This document shows, piece after piece, positions 44,839 through 57,158 of a stretch of DNA of 64,000 nucleotides. The notes below the pieces were generated by a model. That model was not told the DNA's origin. It did no database searches and worked only from the letters and a program-made list of their open reading frames with translations. Positions within the stretch are counted from its first letter, which is position 1. Each line of letters begins with the position of its first letter. This DNA comes from Sweltsa coloradensis (taxonomy: Eukaryota; Arthropoda; Insecta; Plecoptera; Chloroperlidae), in assembly GCA_024449915.1 (NCBI GenBank), contig JAMZAV010000026.1:744001-808000 (forward strand), given 5' to 3'. A program made the translations under genes and the position numbers.

Positions 44839-47330
44839 CGCAATCTACGATATGGATGGATACATGGATATGCCCACTTGATACAGTAGTTGTAACAAGA
44901 AGTATAATTTCACGAAATATTCCTAAGAAAAAACACACTTTACTTTATATCTTTAGATGTATTCCTCGATAAACCAATTAAACATTTACATTCATTTCAG
45001 ACTCAGCCTAAAACAGAAACCACCATCTTTCATCCCATAATTCCATAATTCCATTCCATTCCATCATATTCATATCATCATTCCCAAATCGTCTTGTTTT
45101 TACGTTTTGAGGCCAAAAGTGATGTTTTAAAAATAGGATAGGTGCAAATTTTGGTCGTCCCAGCAGACTAAAACTTATTTTCTTACTCCATAGCTATTGG
45201 CATATGCATATTTTGAAGCATTGCAACTGGTGGACAAGCATATGTAGTGCAGTTTAACTGAGAAGTACTTGTGAGTGAGTTCCGTAGCTGGGGCTAAGAG
45301 AAGATAAGAGGGGTGGCCTGACGAGGGTTGGTTCTCACTCAATAACAGAACAGACCGGGGCCGACTGCAACTGTCGGCCCTCGAAGCGTTCGCTAACTCT
45401 TTAATGGAGCACTAAGGCATTGAGAGTGGATGTTAGTCTTAATTGTAGGTGAGACGCCGGAGTTAGGTCGTCCTCAGAGAGCCAGGGAATGAGTAAACAG
45501 GCCCGGCCTTCAACCCTAATCAGGACTTGACTTGATTTAGATCTTAGGTTGTTTCTCGATTTGATTAGTACTTCATCGTAAAACAATCCCGCAGGTGGAG
45601 CTGGTAGTGATATTTAATTTATTGTATTAAATATGTGTAATCGTGCAAGTATGGTATGTGGTGTGGTGTAAATGTAGACGGGCTACTATTTTCTTGCATC
45701 ATGTTGTGAGTGAATAGATCATTTCTAGTTCTAAACAATTAAAACATGATCAAGGTAAGCTGTTGTCTAGTGGGGTATAAGTTATCCGTCCGACGAGCGG
45801 GATACCTTGGTTCAAGTTTCGGCCGGGCGATGGGGGGAGGGGGAATTTTAGTTTCTTAATCGTGAATATTAAATATTATTAACAGTTTCAAGTATTTTTT
45901 GTTAATATAAGTTTCAGTAAAGAAAAACCTATAATCTCATTAAAATAATAATACAAGAACTGGACACCTTCACGTCTTTTTCCCGTAGAGGCAGTCCCTT
46001 CCGCACACTTCTATCCTGTTCTGTTAGCCACACGGGCCTCCCTTCCTCAACACTTGCGCCCTCAACAGTTTAAGATGTTCGTCCTCCCACATCATTCCAA
46101 CCTACCTAACACAATACTTCGGTGTACCTCCTGTGCCATTATTTCTCAGCCGTTATTATTACAGAGTTGTAAACTTCTACTTAGTCAAACCGTACTCATT
46201 TCCATGCGCCACTTCAGTGCTATTTATTATACATATTAAAATGTAAATAAATTATATTATCTCGTGATTATGCTGCTCTCTAACGATGTTATGTATTCAT
46301 GTATGTAGTATATAACGTCTATCCAATAGAGTTATAAAAAGTCTTCTACAAAATAGGACAATAAATAAAAGTAATATTACATAATGCTCACAAAATATAA
46401 ACGTTTCATAATTAAACAATTTTAAAATAAAAAAAACACCTAAAATGTCAAATTAAATTATACAATATCGTAATAAATACATTACAATAAAGCATATGAA
46501 AATCGATATTAAATGTAAATAAGTTTAAGCAATAAAACTAACTGATATGAAGTCAGCATTGAACTCACAATGCGCAATGCGTGCGTGTGTGCGTGTGCGT
46601 GTGCGTGTGGAACAAGAGGTAACGCATCTCCGTCTAAAGTGCCTCTTAAAGTCTAAATACAACACTGTACACACCATTAACTCAGGACACGGAGGCTATA
46701 AATCTAGCAAGTGGATTACAAGCACTTAATTAATACGGTGTAATTATTCTTTGTAATTGCGGCCCCAGTTGTTGCAGACAGTGCAGGTATAGGTGCGGAT
46801 ACGTCTCAATATAGTTCCGTCTTGTCTCGTGAAATCAAGATGAGGCCTTCAAGGAACAAATTAGCGGCTTGAAAACTTCAACGCGCAGATAACTCAGGCC
46901 TACTGTGATAAATTTTATACCCTCTCATATGGGCTCTAGAGAATACAAACTAAAATTTGAGAGTATAAGATATATGGGAGTGAGTTTCGTCAAAGGGAAA
47001 TTGTAAAAATGAAAGGATGAGGAAGGATTAAGTTGTGGATGATAGAATAAAATAAGCACCTTATGTTGGTTTTCCAACTCCCCCTCCTTTGTTCCACAGG
47101 CTTTTAACTGCCCTACACTGTATGAGCCACCTCTGACGGCTAAGAGGGTTAAAGACGCAAAAAGGAAATGTTTGGTTATATCGGGCGATAAAAAGTATGA
47201 ATGACAGAAGAGTTTACTAAGAGATAAAGAGTTTTGACGAATCGAGAAAGTGTTATGGATAGGATATGAGTGGAAGTGAGTACCAACAATAAGGAGCGAA
47301 GTCGAAGAAGGAAACACAAATTAATGATAG
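44839..47330. other. Gene-free interval
   Basis: (ATTCC)n-like ATTCCATTCCATTCCATC lies near 45046-45065. The tRNA-like head at 45765 is listed. GTGTGCGTGTGCGTGTGCGT lies near 46585. Open frames, including 46925-47317 (-), have no recognisable domain. Confidence 0.4.
45765..45845 (+). repeat. tRNA-like SINE head
   Basis: TTGTCTAGTGGGGTATAAG (A-box-like), CCGTCCGACGAGCGG (anticodon-arm-like) and GGTTCAAGTTTCGGCC. Tail GGGGGGAGGGGG follows. Degenerate. Confidence 0.4.
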
Positions 47331-47370
47331 TTTTGGTGGAGGTGCCGGGTTTCTAACATGTCCGCTATTT
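47331..47370 (-). repeat. Fragment of CCCGGCGCCTCCACCA family
   Basis: Minus strand AGAAACCCGGCACCTCCACC. Short isolated copy of the module seen in the left satellite and at 41.7 and 49.5 kb. Confidence 0.5.
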
Positions 47371-47659
47371 GAGTGAACTCTCGAGGTTGGCGGCGAAGCC
47401 AAGCGGAGTAAACTCTAAACTCTCTCCGGGGAAATAGTTTAGCTGAGCAAGCTCGTGGATCGCACAGAAGTGCGCACTTGACTCTATGACATACTTGCAG
47501 ACAATGACCGGTCATAAGAGGGTAGAGCATCATTGCGGGCTATAGTACTCCATGTAAACACCTATTAGTGTCGGAGAAGGGCGCTTAGAACTAAACTACT
47601 TGAGCACTTGCATATATATGCATCACCGTTCGGTCCGCCCGTTTGTACACTGTCCTTCA

Positions 47660-48130
47660 ACAAATAAATGCCAATTTTCATGTTCATTATGCCCAAAAGC
47701 TGTGAATCGACGGTGAAAATAATTCAACTTCTAGCTCTGTATCTCTCTCTCTCCTGATGATGATGATGATGACGACGACGACGACGAGACGACGACGACG
47801 GCGGCGGCGGCGGTGGCGGTGGTGGTTATGACGACTCTCTCTCGCTGATTCTCCCCCTTATATTTTTTTAAATGTTGGGTGTGGGACCTTGTAAAAGAAT
47901 TGCAGATTACAATAAAATATACTTAAAAGATTTCAGAGGCAGGTGTTTGTGGTGGCACTTATTCGCATTTTTGGTTTTGTTCTGACCAAAGCAGTGAATT
48001 TGGTTATGAAAAATATTTATATTTTACAGTTTTTAGCGGTGAAAATTCGGTTTTACTATAAACACTTGCTCGTGATGATATATCATGTTTTTGGTGACGC
48101 TTGGGGTTAAGGGGTGCGGGGTTTTCTTTC
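47660..48130 (+). repeat. Dispersed repeat, GCGGTGAAAAT family, with trinucleotide microsatellite
   Basis: ATGCCCAAAAGCTGTGAATC, GGTGAAAATAATTCAAC, then a (GAT/GAC/GGC/GGT)n tract at 47756-47826, then TTGTAAAAGAATTGCAGATT, GAGGCAGGTGTTTGTGGTGG and GTTTTTAGCGGTGAAAATTC. It shares almost all blocks with 52245-52590. A TTTTGGTGACGCTTGGGG block (48090) links to the 41.6-kb repeat. Confidence 0.7.
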
Positions 48131-49129
48131 AAAAATCCTTTTTCTGCAAGAATGATGGTTTTGGTGAAACATAGACAATAAAGATGAATACAAATTTAAA
48201 ACGACTCGTTGTTAAGTGTTGTGTAGAAATTGTGACTAAATATAAGCACACACTCCCTGCAGTGAAAGCAAGGATAGCCCCAAGGGACCTTTGAGTTTTC
48301 AAATATCCATTCAATCATGTTCATGCGACGTTGCTTCCTCGTGATCACATAACATCATATCTAATCGGGCCTCATTGTGCAGTGCCTGTAATCAACCTGT
48401 GTACCATTCGGGTCTTACTCTTGACATCATCAACACAGCAGGCCGCGGCACTCATGCATTTGGTTTGTTCTGATCCATCAGTGATTGGTACAAACAAACT
48501 TAAATTAGAATTAGTCATACACACTCTTTTCTTAATGCTTGTCACACTTGCATTTAAGTGAGTTTTAAAGTGAGGGGCACTTTAGGGTCCAGGTGTTAGA
48601 GCTTCGAAAAACTTTGAAGTCCCCCTCATTTTTGAAACCAGTACCACCAATTTAAAAGGAGAATTTAAAAAATATCGATTTACCGTATCTCGATCTGAAA
48701 ATGGCGGGACAATATATTTTAAGGTTATATGTTACAAGATTGTGCCAATACTTTGAGTCTTAAATAGCCCATCTGTAACTTAATCACGTCTCAAAATTCT
48801 ACGAGATAAATAACAAACGAAATTTCGCCTCATGAAATTCCTGTATCCAATTGCTTGCAATACAGCTGAAACTTAATAACAAAGACAGCTGTTGCGCATT
48901 GCCCATCTAAACTCAGTAGCGTTAAATCACGGCGCGGATTATTGTCCAAGATTACGGAAGTAGGAACTTAAATGACTCATTTAATTGGGAAGGACTTAAA
49001 TTAACGTAAGTGTACAAGGTATAAATATAACATTTTTATTAATTTTTTATGTGTGTATTTTATGTCGCACACACTCGCCACTTCTACTGGAATCCAGTGT
49101 TATCCTCGAGGGTTGGTTATTGTTCTCTC
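48131..49129. other. Gene-free interval
   Basis: AT-rich. No supported exon; the open frame at 48331-48561 has no known domain. Confidence 0.4.
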
Positions 49130-49225
49130 TTTCGATGGTATCGGTGCCAACAGGGTTGGCTTGGTCTACTTTAAATTTAACGCCCTCACTTGGTCGTAGA
49201 CTCGAAATACGAATTAATTAATTAA
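49130..49225 (+). repeat. Dispersed repeat, GGTTGGCTTGGTC family
   Basis: TTCGATGGTATCGGTGCCAA, CAGGGTTGGCTTGGTCTACT, GTAGACTCGAAATACGAATT. The AT tail AATTAATTAATTAAAT marks the 3' side. Confidence 0.7.
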
Positions 49226-49395
49226 ATTTTGATGTTTTCTCCGTTTTCTCTCCTTGCCTTCGTTCTTCGTCGGTTATTTTCGTGTTTCATTCTTATATAT
49301 TCTTTGAGAAAGTTAAATAGGGATTAGGGAGCGAAGTTCCCTGTCCTTCTCTGCGTTGCCACGTCTCTCGAACATGCCCCAGATTTACATGCTGA

Positions 49396-49580
49396 GTTTT
49401 GTTTTCATTGCCCTTCTTCAAGGGTGCTACAGTCGAACTATTCGGTGACTCTGGGAGTCAGGGGGACGGGGCTATTCTCACTCAAAAGTGTATATTTTGG
49501 AACCCGGCACCTCCACCAATCGAGATCAACACTTTATGAGGTATTATATCTTCTTCCTCAATCTGTTGATTTAGTAGCTT
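49396..49580 (+). repeat. Dispersed repeat, CCCGGCGCCTCCACCA family
   Basis: TTGCCCTTCTTCAAGGGTGC, TCGGTGACTCTGGGAGTCAG, AACCCGGCACCTCCACCAAT, CTTCCTCAATCTGTTGATTT. Matches 41590-41819 block for block with one CCTCCACCAA module instead of two. Confidence 0.65.
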
Positions 49581-52244
49581 TTATTTTTTTAGATTTAGAT
49601 TTTAGATTTAGATTTACTAGCTATTTTGGGAACTCCCGTACCCTTCCTTTCTCACCATTCCAAAATATATTTAAACCATCATCTTAATTTCTTATTGCTA
49701 TGACTGTTTGATATGGGTTTATTGTCCTCACGATGAAGGCTGCCTGACGTCGATAAAACGCATTATTCGTTTGATGTTTACCAAAGGGTTTAAACTATAG
49801 CTAGCTATTTTCTTTGTGCGACTGGTACTGTGAAGTTCGAGATGAACAATTCTTTGACGTTTATTTAGTCGACAATACCGTTTCTTGTGTTTCATCATAC
49901 GCCAGACGAAGCTGATGAACACAGCTTTGATCTAGAATGAAACATAAAATCAGACGTTGTTTATTTGCTTTTATTTTTATATTTTGTAACTGCAAAATCT
50001 TTGGATTGAACTTTATTGAAGCTAATGCGAAAGAAAATTCATTACAAAAATTAATGTCTTGTTTTGTTGCGTTTATATCGTAACGAGTGTGATCATTTCC
50101 CTTGTGGGGCAAACTCAGCTCACTCTTGGTAATATTTAGAAGACAGTTTTGTCAAGTATTCTGAAACTTAGAACAAACAATATATCTATGGACTGAAAAC
50201 TTGTCAGGGCGTATTATAGTATACGTGTCGTTAAGTCGGTATAATGTAGGTGTAGCCACCCAAGCTATAGGCTGAGAACGCCACACCAAATTATAACTTA
50301 CACTACACAACTTCTTGAACCGGAGGGGGGAATGCGAGGTGACACTTGGTTACTTTCAGCGCCGTTTTGTTCCAACTTTTACTTTTAATGAGTTTCTCTT
50401 GATTCACACATCTTGCATTCTCTCAACAACCTCCCCCCCTCTCTCTCTCACGCTCCCACCATCTTCCTTCCTTGTATAGGCGTCAAGTTTAACCTGTTTT
50501 CTCTACGATTCAATGTATTTTGTGCGAAATGTCAATAACAGAAGTCCCGCTCAGCAAATACTTGTCGAATCAAGAAACGTGCCTTGCCTAGGCGCAATCG
50601 AAGAGCGAGGAGATCGATCAAGATAGACTGATTAAAACAGCGAACGCATTAATTGTGTCGGCCGTGTATTAAAGTGGATGTACTTATAGGAGAGGGGGCT
50701 GATTAATTTAATGTTTGGTTGGCATAACCGTATCCCTGCAACCATGAACAATATGTCCACAACTTCGCGTAATTGCTAATAATGTTACCCCTCCCCCATC
50801 ACCGATTTCAAACATTCTATTTTAAATCTTACTATTGCAGACGTATACTTTCGTATTTTTGACATTTTGACAAGATCTAAAGACTTGAAAATTTAAATAT
50901 TTCTATGGGAATGAGGCATGATATATGCAGTGTTGAGTAAAAACTTTTAAATTCGACGAACGCGTTCCTTTATTAGTAAGATGAACTTTCATAAGTTAAT
51001 CTTACGTAATTATGAAAAGTGTCAAACATATGAATGATTGTGAATCAAAGTGGCTTAGTAGTTTGCATTATTGCTTAAAGATTTTGATAAGGACTACGGT
51101 ACAGTAGCTGCAGAGTACATGGTAAAATTATATGCCTGCTTTACCGAATAAAATACATTGTTTTAGGAGTGAATTTAGTATTTAATTTTTTGTTCCGATT
51201 CCAAAAATAAAACTTTATTATTTAGTTGAATTATAATACTATAAAAATAAACAACCTTTAAACTTTTGTTGGATAATCAACCTACATGTTTGTAATACCA
51301 AATCTAAACAACCCTAAAACATGTGCGAAAATACTCCTTAAGGTAGTTCACAAAAATTATCCAAGTCTGAATATTCTACCTCATTTAATAATTTCCAGAA
51401 CTTATTGAAAATTCAATAAATTGTCAAAACACCTTTTTGCGTTGACGTTTTGAAATGGCTGTCTTGGTGGAAATTAGAAATGGGGCTGCAAATCGTCGTC
51501 GTCGTCGTCGCCCGCGCCTGTGTAAATGGCGAGAGAACTTTTATCCCCTCATTTTAATTACTCCCGGCATTTAACATTCCAAACCCTTTATGTTTTCACC
51601 AATTTAACCAGCCGACTGTGAGGGCCGGGCCTAATTACCCCCTCCCCCCCCCCCAACACTCAATATTGATTCTTCTGACACGACGTTTCTTGAAAATGCT
51701 AAATTAATAATTTCCCCGAAGTGACGCGGGGGGGGGGGGGGGGGGGGGCTCAGGCCCCGGCTTATAAAACCTCGTCCCAAGATTGAGCACCACACTATTG
51801 CTTTCTGCGGATTTGTTTGCAGCTAAGGTGTGATAAAAACTGCTACAAATAGCCAACAGGGGAAGAAAAGCCGAGAACTTTGCCAATTTAAGTTAGTCTA
51901 GTAGTAAGTTGTCTCTTGCAGCTAGTGCAGTCTTAGTGGTCAAGTCAGCACTTTATATTTTGTCCGAGCTTGGGAAAACATCTGTACTATACATCTCGGA
52001 TGTTTTGGCTTTACCACTGTATAAAGTAAGAGAGAAGAAAGATAAGTCCGTGGGGTATATGTCCCCTCGTGTCTAGCTTGTGTCAGATTAGTTCGTAGAT
52101 CCTGAGATAGCAATACTAGTAGCAGAATTCACGTAGGCCTACGCAATGCCAATTTACTTAACCCTCAATAACCAAATTGGTTATCGCAATAAATTATGAT
52201 TATTTATGATTATCTTGTTTTCATTTTACTAATAGTCATCTGCA
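49581..52244. other. Gene-free interval
   Basis: TTTAGATTTAGATT-type simple repeat lies near 49590-49615. (CGT)n near 51497. Poly-C at 51644-51654 and G21 at 51728-51748. Short open frames show no domain. Confidence 0.4.
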
Positions 52245-52590
52245 GAGGCAGGTATTTGCGGTGAAAATAAAAGTCAATTTCGTTTTTATCATGCCCAAAA
52301 GCGGTGAATTAACAGGGAAAATAATTCAACATTTAGTTGAAAGCTTTCTTTATTATGCCTCCCCCTGATATTTAAAAAATTTTGGGTGTTGGACCTTGTA
52401 AAAGAATTGCAGATTACAATAAAATGTAGTTGTGAGAATTCAGAGGCAGGTGTTTGTGGTGGAACTTATTTGCATATTTGGTTTTGTTCTGACCAAAAGC
52501 GGTGAATTGGTGTTGAAAATGATTTATAATTTACGGTTTTTAGCGTTGAAAATTCGTTTTTACCATAAATTCCTGCCCCTGGTAATCTGT
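52245..52590 (+). repeat. Dispersed repeat, GCGGTGAAAAT family
   Basis: GAGGCAGGTATTTGCGGTGA, ATGCCCAAAAGCGGTGAATT, TTGTAAAAGAATTGCAGATT, GAGGCAGGTGTTTGTGGTGG, TTTTTAGCGTTGAAAATTCG. The order equals 47660-48095, but the trinucleotide microsatellite is absent. Confidence 0.7.
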
Positions 52591-54611
52591 ATACGTTAAG
52601 AGTAAAAAAAGTCAGTATAAGGTAATTTTTTTTAAAGAGGAATAAAAAGATACTACAAAAGGTAAACATACTAATATCTAAATTGACAGTGAAAATGCCA
52701 AATTCTCAATTACAAAATGCTCTTTGTACACTCCAAATGATTGATTATATATTGGGGAAATGTGAGGATTTCGTCAGCGAGGGATAATTATATTTCGATC
52801 TATTATTGATGGAGATTTTGTTTCCAAAATGAATACTAAAATTATTGCGTTGTTGTAGTTTTCCTCCTCTAAGCTGTAGACTAATTTTTTGTTTCAAGGC
52901 TCGTCTGAGTTTAGAATGCGCAGATTCTGCATTTCAGAGTGAAATTTAAAAATACACAAAAAGTGAGGCGAGGTGAGGGCCATGGGTCGCGTTGTGTGTT
53001 CTAAACGCGACAATATGCAAAGGAGCCCCCCCCCCCCCGCCCTAAACGTGTACGTTATGCTGCAGATTAAACTGTTTTGAATTTCCACAACCCTGGTGTT
53101 CTATTATTTCGTTTTTATTTACACATTAAGGCTGGGTGGACTAAAGCTGTTCTGTAAACGCTTGATTAATGGGCATGTTTAAATCTGGCGCTTGAGAAAG
53201 ATTTAAGTAATTGATAATCAATAACCCATGTGCAGAGCTTTAGCTTTAGCTTTAGCCGAGTGCTGAAAGCTCATCATAATACATGCTGCTGAAAGCTCAC
53301 CATACTTAACCTTTAGGGTCTAACAAGGTATCACTTCGTGTATGGTTTGTTTTCCTCCAAGTTGGCTATCTTCACATCTGGGTCTAAATAATCAGCAAAC
53401 CCGACTTGAAGCGCATCTTGGAATTGATTGATTTCCTTCAATTGATTTTAAAATATATAATAATTACACCGTCCAATATATTGTAAAAAGCTCCATGGTA
53501 GTCTAACCGTGGTCAAACCTATAACACTATGACAATTTATTTAACTATTGTCTACTCGTTTAGCTCTAAAAAATTATGAACAAGGGATGACAACGAAAAA
53601 ACTTATATTATATAAATCAATTTGGACTTTTTAAATTTTTTATAATTTCTGAATTGTAGTAAATAACAAATAATAATATACAATAATTAAACAATTTACT
53701 ATAATGATGATAATATAACGACAAGCCAAAATTTATGACAACATACTTAATGTATATTAAAAATTTGTAATGAAATCAATTAAGATTGAATTACCTTACA
53801 GTGGACATAAAATATACGCACGAAAAATTTTATTTCACTAGGCCCTTCTTCGCCTGCGCCTACCCTTTACTCTACCCACTACCCAGCCACTTCCCGGGAC
53901 GACTTCTCTTTCGTTTCAAGTATTTCTGCTCTCTGAACTGCACGAAGATAAAATGAAGTTATACTTAACTTTGCGTTTGTTTATACATAATTCAAAGAAG
54001 GTTCCGCGACGAAAGGATGCAAATATAATTTCGAATACCTACTTTGCGTTGCGTGCTGAACTTTCAACAGCTTCAGAAGATTCTGTCTCGAAAAGTGTTT
54101 CTGTAAATTCATTTCGATTCGCCGAAGCATGAAATCAGTTCCAAGGCAACTTGTATTGCCTATAGAGCTCGTACTTGTCTGACAATATGCCCTGTCCTGT
54201 CCAGAACATGGGATTGGATTGAGAGTGTGTGCATTGTCTCCGCGCGCTTTGTGCGCGAGAGTTAGGGGAATAAAGAGACAGCTCTTTGCAGCCTCCGACT
54301 CTAGTCTCTGCCCGGATCAGCCACTCGGACTTAATACTCATCCACATTTCTCATTAACACTAGTGCAACGTACCGGAATGGTCGCACCACTCGACCAAAC
54401 AAGGACTTAGTTGTAATTCTCCTGCGTGCAACAATCAGATCACGCAAATCTTCGTAGCTCTGATATAATGTCATTTCCAAAATCGGCCGAAATTAAGGTT
54501 TTACGTATTATATCAAGATCTTAAGTAAATAATGAGTGATATGGTCTAGCTACAATGAAGTTCCTCTCATCTCTAAGCACCCACGCACTCGCCGGAGGTA
54601 AAGTCCCTAAA
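52591..54611. other. Gene-free interval
   Basis: C13 at 53026-53038. GAGCTTTAGCTTTAGCTTTAG near 53237. Mostly AT-rich without supported exons. Confidence 0.4.
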
Positions 54612-54646
54612 AAATCCGCTAGGACATTAAATGTCCTAGCGGATTT
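54612..54646. repeat. 35-bp perfect palindrome
   Basis: AAATCCGCTAGGACATT (54612-54628), one central base, then its exact reverse complement AATGTCCTAGCGGATTT (54630-54646). It is a 17-bp stem with a one-base centre, about 100 bp upstream of Helitron-like copy D. Confidence 0.9.
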
Positions 54647-54751
54647 GCCACCTTAAAGCCTTAAAGGAAAAAAAAAACCTTAAAGGAGAAAGACAACAAA
54701 TCGTTCCAAAGGACATATTTTCACATAAGGAATGGAAAAAAGTAAATTTTA

Positions 54752-55225
54752 TTGGATGAGCGTAGCGAGCGTAGCGAGAGAGAGAAAAAAAAACTGTAGA
54801 AAAAAATCCGGAATGTTTTTCTTTTTTTTTTCTTTTTTTTCTGTTGTTCCGGCTAAACCGATACTCCAATTGCGATGAAATTTTCTGGAGACCTTCGAAA
54901 TCTCTGAACTACGAACTGCCACGTTTTTGAACGTAATCGAAAAATTATTTCTCATGAAAATCGCAATTTTACGATTTTTTTCAATTTAAAAAAAAATTCC
55001 TTCGACTTATAACACCTACATGCTTTATCCGATTGTAATGATTTTTTCACAGTACATTTATTTCATGAATTACTATATTCGTGTGAAATTTGAGCACAAT
55101 CGAAAAATTATTTCACATGAAAATCACAATTTTACGATTTTTTCGATTTTTTTAAACATTCTTCGACTTATAACACCTACATGCTTTATCCGATTGTAAT
55201 AATTTTTTCACAGAACCATAATTTT
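54752..55225 (+). mobile_element. Helitron/Helentron-like element family 1, copy D (3'-truncated)
   Basis: Starts TTGGATGAGCGTAGCGAGCG with an extra AGCGAGAGAGAGAAAA stretch. Internal units of about 160 bp: TTCGACTTATAACACC near 55001 and 55162. The alignment ends after CACAGAACCATAATTTTG, so the displaced inverse, hairpin and CCTAGT are missing. Confidence 0.7.
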
Positions 55226-56674
55226 GCATTTTTTAATTTTTTTAAAATCTATTCTTTATGACGTTAATTTAAATTTATCTAATTCAACTGTAATTCATTT
55301 CATTTTACTTTTGAATGTGTTTTCATGTATTGTCTTATTGTAGGCTTACATTGCTATATTTTGAAACGAGTTCTTATTACTGTATAGGAAAGATATTAAC
55401 TAGCTATAAATAAACTGAATCGAAACTGTTCCCACAAAGTTTGAACCACTACCACAATACTGAATTTCCAGTGAGTATATAGGATAGGCTACACTACACT
55501 TCATACTCAATGCTGTTACTGTTAACTTGAATTGGCGTTTACTGTAAGTCAACCCACGTGCAGATAACGAGAGGGAATTTGACGACCCCACTCTAAACTA
55601 GAGCTAGGCACAGTCAACCCACGGGAACACATAGCAACCTGGAGAGATCCCCTCCCCCACTCCCGTCGGGAGGATAAACACTCTACCTGGATTAAGAGAT
55701 GGAATTAAATGTAATTAAACGAGATAAAAGTAGCCCACGATCAATGTTTAATCCAATTAAAGTCGCCGCGGCCGCAGTAGCCGACTTTGTGGGGGGGGGG
55801 GCCCCATGTTTGATGATGCGATTCCAATTAACATAATTAGAGATATTTAATTAATCTTGCATTTCGCTATTCTATCCATCTTAATTACCGACTGTGTTAG
55901 GCTGTGTGTACACATTATTGCGCGAGTTTCTCACTGATAATAATTACTATGAGTTCGTTAGCTACCGTACTTGGTTCTGGGTGTGAGAATCGGAGTAGTC
56001 ACCTCCCTTTAACCAACAGAGCACGGTAGCAAAGCAAGGTAAATTCATTAATTAATTCTTAAAAATTAAAAATTATTGTGGGAAGCCTATGCAAGGTGCA
56101 ATGAACGCCCACCTGCGTTTTAGGCATTTTGCTGTTTGCTCGGCTGAATGACACCACAGCTGTTGTTAGAAATTTTGAACATATCTCACGAAAGTGGAAA
56201 TAAAGGTCTCTATGGTAACACATTGCCAAAATTTGTTTTGAAATAATTTATAAAAAATAAATCAGATTTCACGAATTTCAATATTGTTCAAAAGTCCAAA
56301 ATTGACTATATTGTGAATTTTTTCTGGCTGATCAAGACAATTGAAAATTTATACTGTAGACGTCATGTATGCTTTATTGTCAATTTGAAATTGTATATAC
56401 GTAGGATGCTTCTTGGCCGAGCGAACCGCTATTTACTAACTGCCAAAGGGTGGTAAACCCTCTTATTGTAATTTGGACAGTGGTGAAGGGATTTGCAAGG
56501 GCTCAATCCCAGCTGAAGAAAACCTAGGAATACCTTAAGTCTGAACTATACCGTAGGAGGAATGTATGACAGAAGTATAGGGAGGGGGATTGTTTTTTAT
56601 ATCTTTGAATGATGGAATACATTCGTCTTATACCAGACGACAGAAAGATGTTCGCTCAGTGAAATATAATTAAG
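55226..56674. other. Gene-free interval
   Basis: G11 at 55791-55801 after GCCGCGGCCGCAG. A weak tRNA-like stretch with GGGCTCAATCCC lies near 56499 (SINE possible). Otherwise nothing supported. Confidence 0.4.
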
Positions 56675-56908
56675 GTGTTTTTAAACGAAGCCCAAAGATT
56701 AAATGTGAAAGATTGTATAATAAGGTTCAAACTGATATTAAGAAAATTGACTCGTTTCATCGTTTTAAATCTGATGGATTGTGCATTCTATAAAGTGTCT
56801 GATTTCTTGGACTTAAATATTAATGATTGTGACAACGATTGTGATTTGAATGTTTATTTTTGTAAAATGACAAAATCAGCCATATATTTTATGATGTATG
56901 ATGAATAA
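56675..56908 (+). pseudogene. LINE ORF2 C-terminal remnant
   Basis: The frame contains IIRFKLILRKLTRFIVLNL, then FYKVSDFLDLN, ending at TAA 56906-56908, followed by AATAAATGAAATGAAATGG. Many non-LTR retrotransposon ORF2 proteins end in a SFK..L...L....FYS..EFL-like segment and an A-rich simple tail, which this resembles. Diverged, 5'-truncated, and assigned from pattern only. Confidence 0.4.
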
Positions 56909-57044
56909 TAAATGAAATGAAATGGAATATTTTGTTCACCCAGGTGATATTCGCAAAGTATCCCAGTCCCAGCAGTTTATCGCCCCAACAAGCCATGTCC
57001 TGATACTGCGAGGATACTTACTGATTACCATCCTTCTCTTCCAG

Positions 57045-57126
57045 GATTATGCGGCAAACTTCTCGCTAAGGCGACACCACCCGGTACTGATGGCGATGCT
57101 GGCGATGATCCGTGGGATGTTGGGAG
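57045..57126 (+). CDS. Candidate internal coding exon (82 nt), unknown protein
   Basis: A pyrimidine-rich acceptor CATCCTTCTCTTCCAG precedes a GC-rich 82-nt block followed by donor GAG|GTATGT. Two frames are open. One reads DYAANFSLRRHHPVLMAMLA and continues IRGMLG. The other reads LCGKLLAKATPPGTDGDAGD then DPWDVG and has the stronger purine-N-pyrimidine codon pattern (GAT GGC GAT GCT GGC GAT GAT). The length is not divisible by three. I do not recognise either peptide. The neighbouring downstream sequence is a Helitron-like insertion starting 32 bp after the donor GT. Confidence 0.4.
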
Positions 57127-57158
57127 GTATGTCCGAGGATTCGTCATATTTATTTTAT

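Noticed and set aside
46925..47317. 130-codon minus-strand frame
   Set aside because: Ser/Phe/Leu-rich composition typical of antisense A/G-rich DNA; no recognisable domain.
49424..49687. 87-codon frame near 49.5 kb
   Set aside because: Spans the dispersed CCTCCACCAA repeat and a TTTAGATTTAGA simple repeat.
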